DNA of 64,000 bases, from contig NZ_JBHTMU010000005.1 of the NCBI RefSeq assembly GCF_042679605.1, positions 1-64,000 of the forward strand, written 5' to 3'. Each line of letters starts with the position of its first letter. The first letter of the stretch is position 1. This DNA is from Litorisediminicola beolgyonensis (GTDB taxonomy: Bacteria; Pseudomonadota; Alphaproteobacteria; Rhodobacterales; Rhodobacteraceae). This document shows positions 1-8,145 of the stretch, one piece after another. The notes beneath the pieces are model-generated. The model saw only the letters and a program-made list of their open reading frames with translations, did no database searches and was not told the DNA's origin. The translations under genes and the position numbers were made by a program.

Positions 1-59
1 CGCTCCGCGGCGCGGGACGCGCCGGGGAGAATCGCGGGATATGCGCGCGCGGCCGTCAT
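1..59 (-). CDS. 5' end of a gene following ffh (partial)
   Basis: An ATG begins one base after the ffh stop codon on the same strand, and its frame stays open to the window edge (19 codons, beginning MTAARAYP). The tight spacing suggests a co-transcribed gene downstream of ffh. Related genomes often carry a small acetyltransferase or the rpsP region there, but too little sequence is present to assign a family. The edge of the window cuts the gene, so this is a gene start only. Confidence 0.4.
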   Translation of the reverse strand, partial: MTAARAYPAILPGASRAAE

Positions 60-60
60 G

Positions 61-1575
61 TCACTTCTTCTTGCCGAAGCCCGACAGGCCCGGGGGCAGG
101 GCGCCGCCGCCACCGAGGCCGGGCATGCCGCCCATGCCGCCGGGCAGGCGGTTGCCCATGGCCTTGGCGGCCGCCTCGATCTGCTTCGGATCCATGTTCT
201 GCAGGTCTTCGGGGTTCGGGCCGCCCTTGCCGAACATGCCCTTCATGGCCTGTTTCAGCATGCCGCCTTTGCCCATCTTGCCGAGCTTCTTCATCATGTC
301 GCCCATCTGGCGCTGCATCTTGAGAAGCTTGTTCAGCTCGGAGACCTCCATGCCCGCACCGGCGGCGATGCGCTTCTTGCGGCTGGCCTGGAGGATTTGC
401 GGGTTGGCGCGCTCTTTCTTGGTCATCGAGTTGATCAGCGCGATCTGCTGGCGCAGGAGCCGGTCGTCGATGCCCGAGCCTTCCATCTGCTTGGCCATCT
501 TCTGGGCGCCGGGCATCATCGACATCATGCCTTCCATGCCGCCCATCTTGAGCATCTGCTCGAGCTGCATGCGCAGGTCGTTCATGTTGAACTGACCCTT
601 CTGGAAGCGCTTCATCATGCGCTCGGCCTGCTCGGCCTCGAGCGTGGCCTGGGCCTTTTCCACGAGCGCGACGATGTCGCCCATGCCGAGGATGCGGCCC
701 GCGACGCGGTCAGGCTCGAAGGTCTCGAGCGCGTCCATCTTCTCGCCCAGGCCGACGAACTTGATCGGCTTGCCGGTCACCGCGCGCATCGAAAGCGCCG
801 CGCCGCCGCGGCCGTCGCCGTCCATCCGTGTCAGCACCACGCCGGTGATGCCGATCCGGTCGTCGAAATTCTGCGCGGTGTTGACCGCGTCCTGGCCGGT
901 CAGGCCGTCAACGACCAGAAGCGTCTCGCGCGGGTTGGCGACATCGCGCACAGCCTCGACCTGGGCCATCAGCTCTTCGTCGATCGAGAGCCGTCCGGCG
1001 GTGTCGAGCATGTAGACATCGTAGCCGCCGAGGCTCGCCTGGGTCTTGGCGCGCCTGGCGATGGTGACGGGGTCCTCGCCCTTGACGATGGGCAGGGTGT
1101 CGACACCGATCTGGGTGCCGAGGATCTGCAGCTGCTCCATGGCCGCGGGACGGTTCACGTCGAGCGAGGCCATCAGGACCTTCTTGTTCTGCCGTTCCTT
1201 CAGCCGCTTGGCGAGCTTGGCGGTGGTGGTGGTCTTGCCGCCGCCCTGCAGGCCGACCATCAGGATCGGCGCGGGCGCGTTGTCGATCCGGAGCGCGCCC
1301 GGATCGCCTTCGCCGGCCAGCACCTGGATCAGCTCGTCATGCACGATCTTGACGACCTGCTGGCCCGGGGTCACCGATTTGGTCACCGCCGCGCCGGTCG
1401 CCTTCTTCTCGACCGCCTTGACGAAATCGCGCGCCACCGGCAGCGAGACGTCGGCTTCGAGCAGCGCCACGCGCACTTCGCGGAGCGCGGTCTTGACGTC
1501 CTCTTCGGACAGCGCGCCCTGCTTGGTCAGCCGGTCGAAGACGCCGCCCAGGCGTTCTGAGAGATTTTCAAACAT
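61..1575 (-). CDS. ffh: Signal recognition particle GTPase Ffh (SRP54)
   Basis: Cytosolic GTPase that, with 4.5S RNA, binds signal sequences of nascent chains and delivers ribosomes to FtsY at the membrane. The 504-residue protein has the helical N domain, a P-loop near residues 107-115 (GLQGGGKTT), DTAGR near 191-195 and TRMDGDGRGG near 249-258. A methionine-rich M domain occupies about 320-504 and has the Gly/Met-rich tail usual in alphaproteobacteria. The open frame extends upstream to 1686, but MFENLSERL is the conserved N-terminus, so ATG at 1575 is used. Length and motifs are complete. Confidence 0.97.
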   Translation of the reverse strand: MFENLSERLGGVFDRLTKQGALSEEDVKTALREVRVALLEADVSLPVARDFVKAVEKKATGAAVTKSVTPGQQVVKIVHDELIQVLAGEGDPGALRIDNAPAPILMVGLQGGGKTTTTAKLAKRLKERQNKKVLMASLDVNRPAAMEQLQILGTQIGVDTLPIVKGEDPVTIARRAKTQASLGGYDVYMLDTAGRLSIDEELMAQVEAVRDVANPRETLLVVDGLTGQDAVNTAQNFDDRIGITGVVLTRMDGDGRGGAALSMRAVTGKPIKFVGLGEKMDALETFEPDRVAGRILGMGDIVALVEKAQATLEAEQAERMMKRFQKGQFNMNDLRMQLEQMLKMGGMEGMMSMMPGAQKMAKQMEGSGIDDRLLRQQIALINSMTKKERANPQILQASRKKRIAAGAGMEVSELNKLLKMQRQMGDMMKKLGKMGKGGMLKQAMKGMFGKGGPNPEDLQNMDPKQIEAAAKAMGNRLPGGMGGMPGLGGGGALPPGLSGFGKKK

Positions 1576-1725
1576 GGCCCCTGGCCTCCTGTCGCGTAGT
1601 CTCGGGTCTCTGCGCCGAAAGGTAGGCGCGGGCGGGTCTTTGGTGAACCCCGATGGACCAAACGACGAGCGCCCCCGTGGGCGCAACGCGCTGACGGAGG
1701 GCGATCCCGGGCATGGCCCATGGGA

Positions 1726-1747
1726 CCGGAAGCGGTATCACTTCCGG
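1726..1747. other. Inverted repeat upstream of ffh
   Basis: CCGGAAG (1726-1732) and CTTCCGG (1741-1747) form a perfect 7-bp inverted repeat around an 8-base loop. It lies in the 246-base gap between ffh and the racemase-family gene. No T-run follows on either strand, so it could be a weak terminator for the upstream gene or part of the ffh leader. The rest of this gap shows nothing I can name. Confidence 0.35.
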
Positions 1748-1821
1748 AAACGTGCGTGGCTGGTACGCCGGGAGATGCGGTGAGTCAACCCTTGGCCGGG
1801 ATGCGCGCGGCTGCGGGCCCG

Positions 1822-2565
1822 TCAGGCGCGGAAGATCTGTCCCGGGGCGCCGGGCGGCGGCGTGAGGCCCGAAAGGCGGATCATGTGCCAGGCGAGGACC
1901 GGGTTCGAGGCCAGGACCGGCAGGCCGAGCGTGGCCTCGAGGCCGCCGATCAGGTTCAGCGTTCGGAGATTGGTGCAGGAGAGAAACAGCGCGTCGATTC
2001 CGCCGCGCTCCGCGAGCGCGAGGGCGGCCTCGGCGATGGAGGCCTCGGAGATGCGGACGACGCGGGCTTCGTCGGCGGTCTCGAAGCTGCCGAAGACCGG
2101 CGTGGCGATGCCCTCGGCGGCGAGCCGGTCGCGCAGGCGCTGGGAGACCTCGGCGATATAGGGTGACAGGAGCCCCAGCCGCGTCACGCCCAGGCTGCGG
2201 CAGGCGGCGACCAGCGCGGTGAACGGATCGGTCACGGCAGCGGCGCCGGTCACGCCATGCAGCTGGCGCGCGACCTCGCTCGGGCCGATCTCGGCGGCGC
2301 CGGAGGTGCAGCCATAGCCCAGAGCGGAAAGCCGCGCCGCCTGGGGCAGGAGCCGCGCGGCGTCGGCGAGGTGGTGCTTCATCGCGCCAAGGCTGTCGGG
2401 CGTGACCTCTTCGCCCGAGGGGATGCGGGTGACCAGAAGCTCGGCCTCTGGCGGCAGGAGGCGGCGGAACTCCATCTCGATGGTCTCGTCGGTCTGCAGG
2501 ACGACGAGGCCGAGTTGGGCCGGGCGGTCCTCGGTCAGGGTGAAGGGCAGGGCGGTGTCGCTCAT
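1822..2565 (-). CDS. Asp/Glu racemase superfamily protein (maleate isomerase / EutA-like)
   Basis: The 247-residue protein has two well-spaced cysteines in the settings expected of the Asp/Glu/hydantoin racemase and maleate cis-trans isomerase fold: Cys86 in GYGCTSG and Cys197 in LSCTNL. Family members racemise, isomerise or decarboxylate small dicarboxylates through this Cys pair; the substrate here is not visible. The start at 2565 (MSDTALPF) overlaps the upstream M24 gene as ATGA, so the two are probably translationally coupled. EutA-type proteins pair with M24 hydrolases in ectoine utilisation, but eutB, eutC and eutE homologues are absent nearby, so that role is only a possibility. Confidence 0.8.
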   Translation of the reverse strand: MSDTALPFTLTEDRPAQLGLVVLQTDETIEMEFRRLLPPEAELLVTRIPSGEEVTPDSLGAMKHHLADAARLLPQAARLSALGYGCTSGAAEIGPSEVARQLHGVTGAAAVTDPFTALVAACRSLGVTRLGLLSPYIAEVSQRLRDRLAAEGIATPVFGSFETADEARVVRISEASIAEAALALAERGGIDALFLSCTNLRTLNLIGGLEATLGLPVLASNPVLAWHMIRLSGLTPPPGAPGQIFRA

Positions 2566-3716
2566 GGCAGCACTCGGATTTGGGGCGGGGCGGGGGTGGA
2601 GAGCCACTCGGCGCCATGCTCGCGAATGACGATGTTCTCTTCATGGACCAGAAGGCGCTCCGGTCCGGTGAAAAGCGAGGGCTCCAGCGTCAGCACCATG
2701 CCGGGTTCGAGCACGGTGTGATCGTCGGGGACGAGGGAAGGCGGTTCGGTCAGCTGCATCCCGAGCCCATGTCCGAAGCGGCCCGCGGCCTCGGCGCCGT
2801 CCTTGTCGTCGAGCGCGCGCGCCATCGCGTGGAAGAGATCGGCGGCGGTGGCGCCGGGGCGGGCGGCGTCGAAGCCTGCATAGGTGGCCGCGATCAGGCG
2901 TCCATGGGCACGGGCGACCCGGGGATCGGGAGTGCCGAGGCAGACATTGCGGTCGAAATCGCAGAAATAGCCGTCGCGCATCAGCCCGGTGTCGAGCATC
3001 ACCACGTCGCCGGTTTCGAGCGGCGTGTCACTCGCGGGCGAAATGACGTCGGAATAGCCGTCGCGCCCGGCGCCGCCCGCCAAGTACGGCACCCAGTCGG
3101 CGCCTTCCTCGAGGCAGAGTATCTGGAAGCGGCGGAAGGCCTGCGCCAGTGTCACGCCGGGGGCGAGGATCTCGGGCAGGCGGGCGAAGGCGCGGTCGGC
3201 GATGCCGCAGGAGGCGCGGATGCGCGCGATCTCGGCTGCGGATTTGACCATGCGCAGATCGCGGAGGAGCCCCTCGTCATCGACGAACGCGGTACCGGGC
3301 AGCCGGTCCTGTAGCGCCCGCCAGTCCCGGAGCGGCATCCGCAGATGCGTCTCCATCGCCATCGGCACGCCGATGCGCGGACCCGTCTCGACAAGCGCGT
3401 CGGCCAGAAGCGACACGCCATCGTCGCGGTAGTCCGGCGCGCTCCAGGTGCGGATATCGGTGATCCAGCTCTGCGCCATGAGCGGCGCGCCGATCGAGGG
3501 GATCACCGCAACCGGGTCGCCGCTTGCCGGGACGATCAGAAACCAGGGCCGCGTGGGGCTTTCCCAGAAGCGCGTCAGGAACCCGGTGAGATAGCGGATC
3601 TGCGGCTCGGTGGTCAGGAAGAGCGCATCGAGCCCCTGCGCGCGCATCCGCGTCTGGGCGCGCGCGACGCGGGCCTGGAATTCGGCGCTCTCGAAAGCGG
3701 TTTTGGGTGAGTCCAT
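2562..3716 (-). CDS. M24-family metallohydrolase (Xaa-Pro peptidase-like)
   Basis: A 384-residue creatinase/prolidase-type protein: N-terminal creatinase-like domain (about 1-155) and pita-bread catalytic domain (about 160-380). The five expected metal ligands appear retained: Asp242 (MLDTG), Asp253 (FCDFD), His316 (FGHGLG), Glu345 (TLEPS) and Glu360 (VHEEN). Likely reactions are hydrolysis of an Xaa-Pro dipeptide or a related amide or lyase substrate. DMSP lyase DddP and ectoine hydrolase DoeA belong to the same fold, but I do not see their characteristic N-terminal sequences. ATG at 3716 is preferred over an upstream TTG at 3752, which has no clear ribosome site. Confidence 0.85.
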   Translation of the reverse strand: MDSPKTAFESAEFQARVARAQTRMRAQGLDALFLTTEPQIRYLTGFLTRFWESPTRPWFLIVPASGDPVAVIPSIGAPLMAQSWITDIRTWSAPDYRDDGVSLLADALVETGPRIGVPMAMETHLRMPLRDWRALQDRLPGTAFVDDEGLLRDLRMVKSAAEIARIRASCGIADRAFARLPEILAPGVTLAQAFRRFQILCLEEGADWVPYLAGGAGRDGYSDVISPASDTPLETGDVVMLDTGLMRDGYFCDFDRNVCLGTPDPRVARAHGRLIAATYAGFDAARPGATAADLFHAMARALDDKDGAEAAGRFGHGLGMQLTEPPSLVPDDHTVLEPGMVLTLEPSLFTGPERLLVHEENIVIREHGAEWLSTPAPPQIRVLP

Positions 3717-3818
3717 GCCCCACAGGCTGAACCTCTCGGCCTTTTCGATCAATCGTGAATGCGGCGGCTTGACCTGCCGGGTCGGATCGGATGAGTGATT
3801 TCTTCAAGGAGGAGACCG

Positions 3819-5117
3819 ATGATCCGACGTGGACTGGCGATGATCGCGGCAGGGCTGGCGCTTGCGGGCGGCGGGCCTGTGCCGCTCGATCCGGAAGATT
3901 TCATGGCTGTCGCTCCGGCGGAGGCCGAGCTGGGCCAGCTTCTGTTCTACGATGCCGTCCTGTCGGGCAATCGCAACATCTCCTGCGCCACCTGCCACCA
4001 TCCGCGCTTCGCGACCTCCGACGGCGTGTCGCTCGGTCTCGGCGAGGGCGGCACGGGGCTCGGTCCGGACCGGGTCGGGCTGGCCGAAAACATGCCCGAG
4101 CAGCGCATTCCGCGGAACAGTCCGGCGCTTTTCAACATGGGCCATCGCGGCGTCACCGTCCTGTTCCACGACGGACGGATCGAGGTCGATCCCTCGCGGC
4201 CTTCCGGTCTGCGCACGCCGATGGAAGAGGAGATGGTCGCGGGCTTCACCTCGCTTCTCTCGGCGCAGACGATGTTTCCGGTGCTCTCGGGCGACGAGAT
4301 GGCCGGGCATTACGGCGAGAACGAGGTCGCGCGGGCGGTGCGCATGGGGCGGATCACCGGCGAGGACGGCGCCTGGGACCTGATCTCGCGCCGGGTCGCC
4401 GACCTGCCCGCCTATGCCGAGCGCTTCGCGGCGGTGTACCCCGAGATCGCCGCCGGGCGGCCTATCGGCTTCACCGATATTTCCAACGCCATCGCCGGTT
4501 TCGTCGCCTGGGAATGGCGCTCGGAGGACAGTCTCTTTGACCGGAGCCTGCGCGGCGAGGCGGAGCTGCCCGCGCTGGCCGCTGTCGGGCGCGATCTCTT
4601 TTTCGGCGAGGCGGGCTGCGCCGCGTGCCATTCCGGCGCGCTTCTGAGCGACATGCAGTTTCACGCGACGGGCGAGGCACAGATCGGTCCGGGCAAGGCC
4701 GAGCGATTCGAGAATCACCAGCGCGATCTGGGGCGGGGGCGCGTTACGGGGCGAGATGCGGACATGTATCGCTTCCGCACGCCGATGCTGCGCAACGTCA
4801 CCCGCACCGGTCCCTGGGGACATGCGGGGGCGGTCGATGATCTGCGCGCCTATCTCGCGGCGCATGCCGCGCGGGTGAGCGACGCGCCGCGTCCGCGCTT
4901 GCCGGAGTTTGCGCCGTCGAAGCCGGATTTCGCGATCTGGGAGAGCGCCGAGGACCGCGACGCCATCGCCGCGGCTGCCGAGCCGGGGCGGGCGCTCAGC
5001 GAGGCCGAGCTCGGTGCGCTCATGGCCTTTCTCGACACGCTGAGCGACGAGGTCGCGCTGGAGGGGCGGCTCAGGATCCCCGAGAGCGTGCCCTCGGGTC
5101 TGCCGGTGGATCGCTGA
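3819..5117 (+). CDS. Di-heme cytochrome c peroxidase / MauG family protein
   Basis: Exported 432-residue c-type cytochrome with a signal-like N-terminus (MIRRGLAMIAAGLALAGG). It has two CXXCH haem sites, CATCH at residues 56-60 and CAACH at 267-271, spaced as in bacterial CcpA/MauG enzymes. These act in the periplasm, either reducing hydrogen peroxide with electrons from small cytochromes or oxidatively modifying a protein or cofactor. A strong Shine-Dalgarno (aaggagg at 3806-3813) fixes the ATG at 3819. The gene converges with the FG-GAP gene at 5139. The substrate is not deducible. Confidence 0.92.
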   Translation: MIRRGLAMIAAGLALAGGGPVPLDPEDFMAVAPAEAELGQLLFYDAVLSGNRNISCATCHHPRFATSDGVSLGLGEGGTGLGPDRVGLAENMPEQRIPRNSPALFNMGHRGVTVLFHDGRIEVDPSRPSGLRTPMEEEMVAGFTSLLSAQTMFPVLSGDEMAGHYGENEVARAVRMGRITGEDGAWDLISRRVADLPAYAERFAAVYPEIAAGRPIGFTDISNAIAGFVAWEWRSEDSLFDRSLRGEAELPALAAVGRDLFFGEAGCAACHSGALLSDMQFHATGEAQIGPGKAERFENHQRDLGRGRVTGRDADMYRFRTPMLRNVTRTGPWGHAGAVDDLRAYLAAHAARVSDAPRPRLPEFAPSKPDFAIWESAEDRDAIAAAAEPGRALSEAELGALMAFLDTLSDEVALEGRLRIPESVPSGLPVDR

Positions 5118-5138
5118 GGCGACACCCGGGCGGTCAGG

Positions 5139-6641
5139 TCACCGAGGCGGGGTCAGGCGAACGATGCGGTCGACTCTGTCGATGTCATGCGTGCTCTCCC
5201 CGCCATCGGGCCAGCGCACGGTGATCGTCGCCTGCGTGGCCGCGCCGAGGCCTATATGGAGGGGCAGGGACTGACCTCCGGCATGGCCGCCGCCGACGGT
5301 GACCTCGCGGGTCTGCGTGCCGCTCTCGGTCGCAACCTCGACCCACGCGCCGACGGCATGGGTGTTCGACCCCGGCATCCGCAGCTTGAGCCCCAGCCAA
5401 TGACCGGTGCCGGGCGTCTCGTTCTGCCAGATTTCCATCGGCGCGCGCCGGTTGACCACGACCAGATCGAGCCGCCCGTCACCATCGAGATCAGCCAGCC
5501 CCGCACCGCGCGCCCGCGCGGTCGAGGCCACGCCCGCCGTGATGGAGGTCTCGCGGAAGGTGCCGTCTTCGTTCTGCATCAAGAGGTTGTTCGGATCGGC
5601 CATCGCGTTCGAGGGCATCTGGTCGACATTGCCCTTGGCGATGAAGAGATCGAGCCGGGCGTCGTTGTCGATATCGCCGAACTCCGCGTGCCAGCCGGTG
5701 GCGGGGCGGCCATCGTCCCCGATATGCGGGCGCTGGGCGTAGGTCCCGATGCTGTAGGGCGCGTTCTCGAACCGGTCGCCGCGGTTGATCTGGAGGAGTT
5801 GGTCGCCCATCGAGGTCAGCATCACCTCGGGCAGCCCGTCGCCGGTCAGATCGGCGCTGGCGATGCCCATGCCCCAGAGCGACACGTGCTCCCAGTCGGG
5901 GACCGGTTCGAGCGGGTCGAGCCGCCACATCTCCTCGTAGCCGCCGGAGACATAGTAGTGACGGTCGTTCGAGATCCGAAGCTCGGGTGCGCCGGAGCGC
6001 CGCCAGTCGGTGATGAGCATGGACAGGCTGCAATACCCGGGCGCGATGATCTCGGGCGCGGCGTAGCGGGCCATGTCGGGGCGATAAAGCCGGTGGGTGT
6101 CGCAGGCACCGAACGGGCCTTCGGGATCGGCACGGTCGACATAATTGCCGAAGACCAGCGTCGGCGCGTCCTGCTCCGGCTCCCAGGTCGCGGTGAAGGC
6201 GGTGGTCCAGAGGTCCTCCGAGACCAGCCCCCAGCGTTCGGTCGCATCCTCGAAGCTGCAATCGCCCAGCCCGCGCCAGAGCCGGTTCGGCCCCACGCGC
6301 AGGATCGCCAGGTCGAGCGCGCCGTCGCCGTCTATGTCGAGAGGGTAGGCGCCGGTGACGCCGGTCAGCGCGTCGGCCTCTCCACGACCGAAGCGGATCG
6401 GGGCGCCGGGGGCCTCGGTTCGATTGACGAAAAGCGCCGCGGGGGTCTCTCCGCCCGCCGCGAAGAGGTCGGGGAGCGTGTCGCCGTTGCAGTCGAAGAT
6501 CGCGACACCGCCGCCGACGAAATGCTCCCATCCGCCATCATAGACATGCGGAGCGGGCAGGCCGTCGGCGCGGTCGGTGAAGACCGGGTCGGCCGCCGCG
6601 GGAGCGGCGAGAATCGCGGCGCTCAGGGCCAGCCGGATCAT
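5139..6641 (-). CDS. CRTAC1-like FG-GAP/VCBS repeat protein with ASPIC/UnbV C-terminus
   Basis: Secreted 500-residue protein with a cleavable signal peptide (ends near AAPAAADP). Several Asp-rich calcium-binding FG-GAP/VCBS blades follow (IFDCNGDTLPD, DIDGDGALD, DLTGDGLPE, DIDNDARLD, DLDGDGRLD), and then a C-terminal ASPIC/UnbV-like segment (about 410-500). The fold is a beta-propeller; known relatives are extracellular or periplasmic with mostly unknown roles. Its ATG at 6641 overlaps the xylR stop as ATGA, so it is probably co-translated with the repressor although nothing in it suggests a pentose role. The reading frame runs open far upstream, but MIRLALSAA is the first credible signal-peptide start. 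Confidence 0.88.
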   Translation of the reverse strand: MIRLALSAAILAAPAAADPVFTDRADGLPAPHVYDGGWEHFVGGGVAIFDCNGDTLPDLFAAGGETPAALFVNRTEAPGAPIRFGRGEADALTGVTGAYPLDIDGDGALDLAILRVGPNRLWRGLGDCSFEDATERWGLVSEDLWTTAFTATWEPEQDAPTLVFGNYVDRADPEGPFGACDTHRLYRPDMARYAAPEIIAPGYCSLSMLITDWRRSGAPELRISNDRHYYVSGGYEEMWRLDPLEPVPDWEHVSLWGMGIASADLTGDGLPEVMLTSMGDQLLQINRGDRFENAPYSIGTYAQRPHIGDDGRPATGWHAEFGDIDNDARLDLFIAKGNVDQMPSNAMADPNNLLMQNEDGTFRETSITAGVASTARARGAGLADLDGDGRLDLVVVNRRAPMEIWQNETPGTGHWLGLKLRMPGSNTHAVGAWVEVATESGTQTREVTVGGGHAGGQSLPLHIGLGAATQATITVRWPDGGESTHDIDRVDRIVRLTPPR

Positions 6642-7843
6642 TCCGCCGCCTCGCTCCCGCAGAGCTCGAGCCTGCGCTCGGAGGCATAGGAGAGCGCCAG
6701 CGCCGCCGCGCCGTGCGCCCAGAGAAGATCGCCCCAGGCATGCACCTCGACCGGCGGAACGGGACGTTCGGTCCTGAGAACCAGACCGTCGAGTTCCGAG
6801 AGGGTCTTGTCCGAATAGAGGTAATCGTAGCGCATCCGCTCGCCCGACAGGATCACGAGCGAAGGGTCGAAGACGTTGATCACATTGGCCAATCCGAGCG
6901 CGAGGTAGCGTCCGGCACGGTGAAAGATCGAGCGTGCCGCGATATTTCCGGCCTTGGCGTGGTCGAAGAGGCTCTCGAGCATCAGCGCCATCGAGAGGCG
7001 GTTGGTCTCGTCCCATTTGAGCGCGGTGGCGGCTTCGCGGGCGAGGGCGTAGTCGGCGACATAGGCCTCGAGACAGCCGCGCTGACCACAGCGGCAGAGC
7101 GCGCCGTCGAGCTGCACCTTGGTATGGCCGAGCTCGGTGCCGAGCCCGCGCGCGCCGCGGAACAGGCGATGGTTCAGCACGAGCCCCATGCCGACGCCGT
7201 GCTCGATGGTGATCACCGCGAAATCGGCGCGCCCGCGCCCCTTGCCGAACCAGAGCTCCGCGAGGGTCACGAGGTTGGCGTCGTTGTCGATGACGACCGG
7301 AACGCCCAGAGCCGTGCGTGCGGCGGAGGCGAGGTCGACGGGGCTGTCCTGGAGAATCGGGCTCCAATGGACCTGGCCGGTCTCATGCTCGACGAAGCCC
7401 GGCACACCGATGCCCACCGCGGCGAAATCCGAGATTCGCAGGCCCGCATCGGCCGCGACGGCTTCGAGGACGGAGCGGCAGCGGTCGAGAAGCGCTGCGA
7501 GCGGCACGGCGCCGGGGCGCGCGGGTTCGCTGCCCGAGGCGATGACGGTACCGGCGAAATCGGTGATGACGGCCGAACAATCGCGATCCGCAAGCTTGAC
7601 GCCCGCAGTATAGAGAGACGGCCCGCGCACGCCGAGCGCCACCCGGGGCCGTCCGCGGGCGCTGTCGGGGCGGGGGGTGGCGACCTCTTCCAGGAGCCCC
7701 TCGGCTATCAGATCGGAGGACAGGGTGGTGACGGTGGCGGGGCTGATTCCCAAGGCTCTCGCCGTCTCTGTGCGCGACAGGCGACCTGCAGCGCGGACGC
7801 GTTCGAAGATCTGCTGGCGCAGCGGGCGGGCGGCGTCCGTCAT
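6638..7843 (-). CDS. xylR: ROK-family transcriptional repressor of the xylose operon (XylR-like)
   Basis: 401 residues: N-terminal winged helix-turn-helix (about 8-60, SRTETARALGISPATVTTLSS), then a ROK sugar-kinase-like domain. The latter has a DNDAN motif, an ELGH motif and the zinc motif CRCGQRGCLEAY characteristic of NagC/Mlc/XylR repressors. It is transcribed divergently from xylF, the usual arrangement for a pentose-responsive repressor acting on the shared intergenic region. Ligand identity (xylose) is inferred from the neighbouring operon. An operator candidate is the dyad at 7921-7935. Confidence 0.9.
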   Translation of the reverse strand: MTDAARPLRQQIFERVRAAGRLSRTETARALGISPATVTTLSSDLIAEGLLEEVATPRPDSARGRPRVALGVRGPSLYTAGVKLADRDCSAVITDFAGTVIASGSEPARPGAVPLAALLDRCRSVLEAVAADAGLRISDFAAVGIGVPGFVEHETGQVHWSPILQDSPVDLASAARTALGVPVVIDNDANLVTLAELWFGKGRGRADFAVITIEHGVGMGLVLNHRLFRGARGLGTELGHTKVQLDGALCRCGQRGCLEAYVADYALAREAATALKWDETNRLSMALMLESLFDHAKAGNIAARSIFHRAGRYLALGLANVINVFDPSLVILSGERMRYDYLYSDKTLSELDGLVLRTERPVPPVEVHAWGDLLWAHGAAALALSYASERRLELCGSEAAE

Positions 7844-8145
7844 CGGTGCAATGAGCGGGCCAACGCCACGACGGCGGGCCGCAACCTCTGCGGAGATACG
7901 CGCTTCACGCCGATTCTTTCTTTCGAGCGTCGAAATAATAGATCCTCCCCACGGTTACTCGACGGCAGTTTTCGTTTCTGCGTTGCGGCAACATGCTGCA
8001 AATCAAGGATGAGACCGCTCCTCAGGTAACCTCCCCGACTATTCACCTGAAAATTTTTTTTGACAACCGAAAATAATATCTTCATGCTTTCCGTCACCGG
8101 CATAGTGCCGACGTGGCCTTCGGGCTGCGCCAAAGGGAGGATACC
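7844..8145. promoter_or_regulatory. Divergent xylR/xylF control region
   Basis: About 300 AT-richer bases without a gene. They hold an inverted repeat TTTCGA-GCG-TCGAAA (7921-7935) immediately followed by aataatagat, and a related AT-rich string cgaaaataatatct at 8068-8081. A good -35 box TTGACA lies at 8060-8065, with a weak -10 (catgct, 8083-8088) at 17-bp spacing pointing to xylF. The xylF ribosome site is aaagggagg (8132-8140). ROK repressors bind dyads in such regions; which element is the operator is inference. Confidence 0.55.
7921..7935. promoter_or_regulatory. Candidate ROK (XylR) operator dyad
   Basis: Perfect 6-bp arms TTTCGA and TCGAAA around GCG, 78 bases upstream of the xylR start codon and about 125 bases upstream of the xylF -35. 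Position and symmetry suit a repressor site; no binding data are available. Confidence 0.4.

Noticed and set aside
58..1560. Long open frame antisense to ffh (about 500 codons)
   Set aside because: Long antisense frames are expected from GC-rich codon bias; it lacks motifs and the sense gene is certain. The same applies to a 929-codon frame antisense to 58.2-61.0 kb.
2562..3716. DMSP lyase DddP or ectoine hydrolase DoeA
   Set aside because: The fold is shared, but the N-terminal region lacks the sequence I associate with either enzyme; kept as a general M24 hydrolase.
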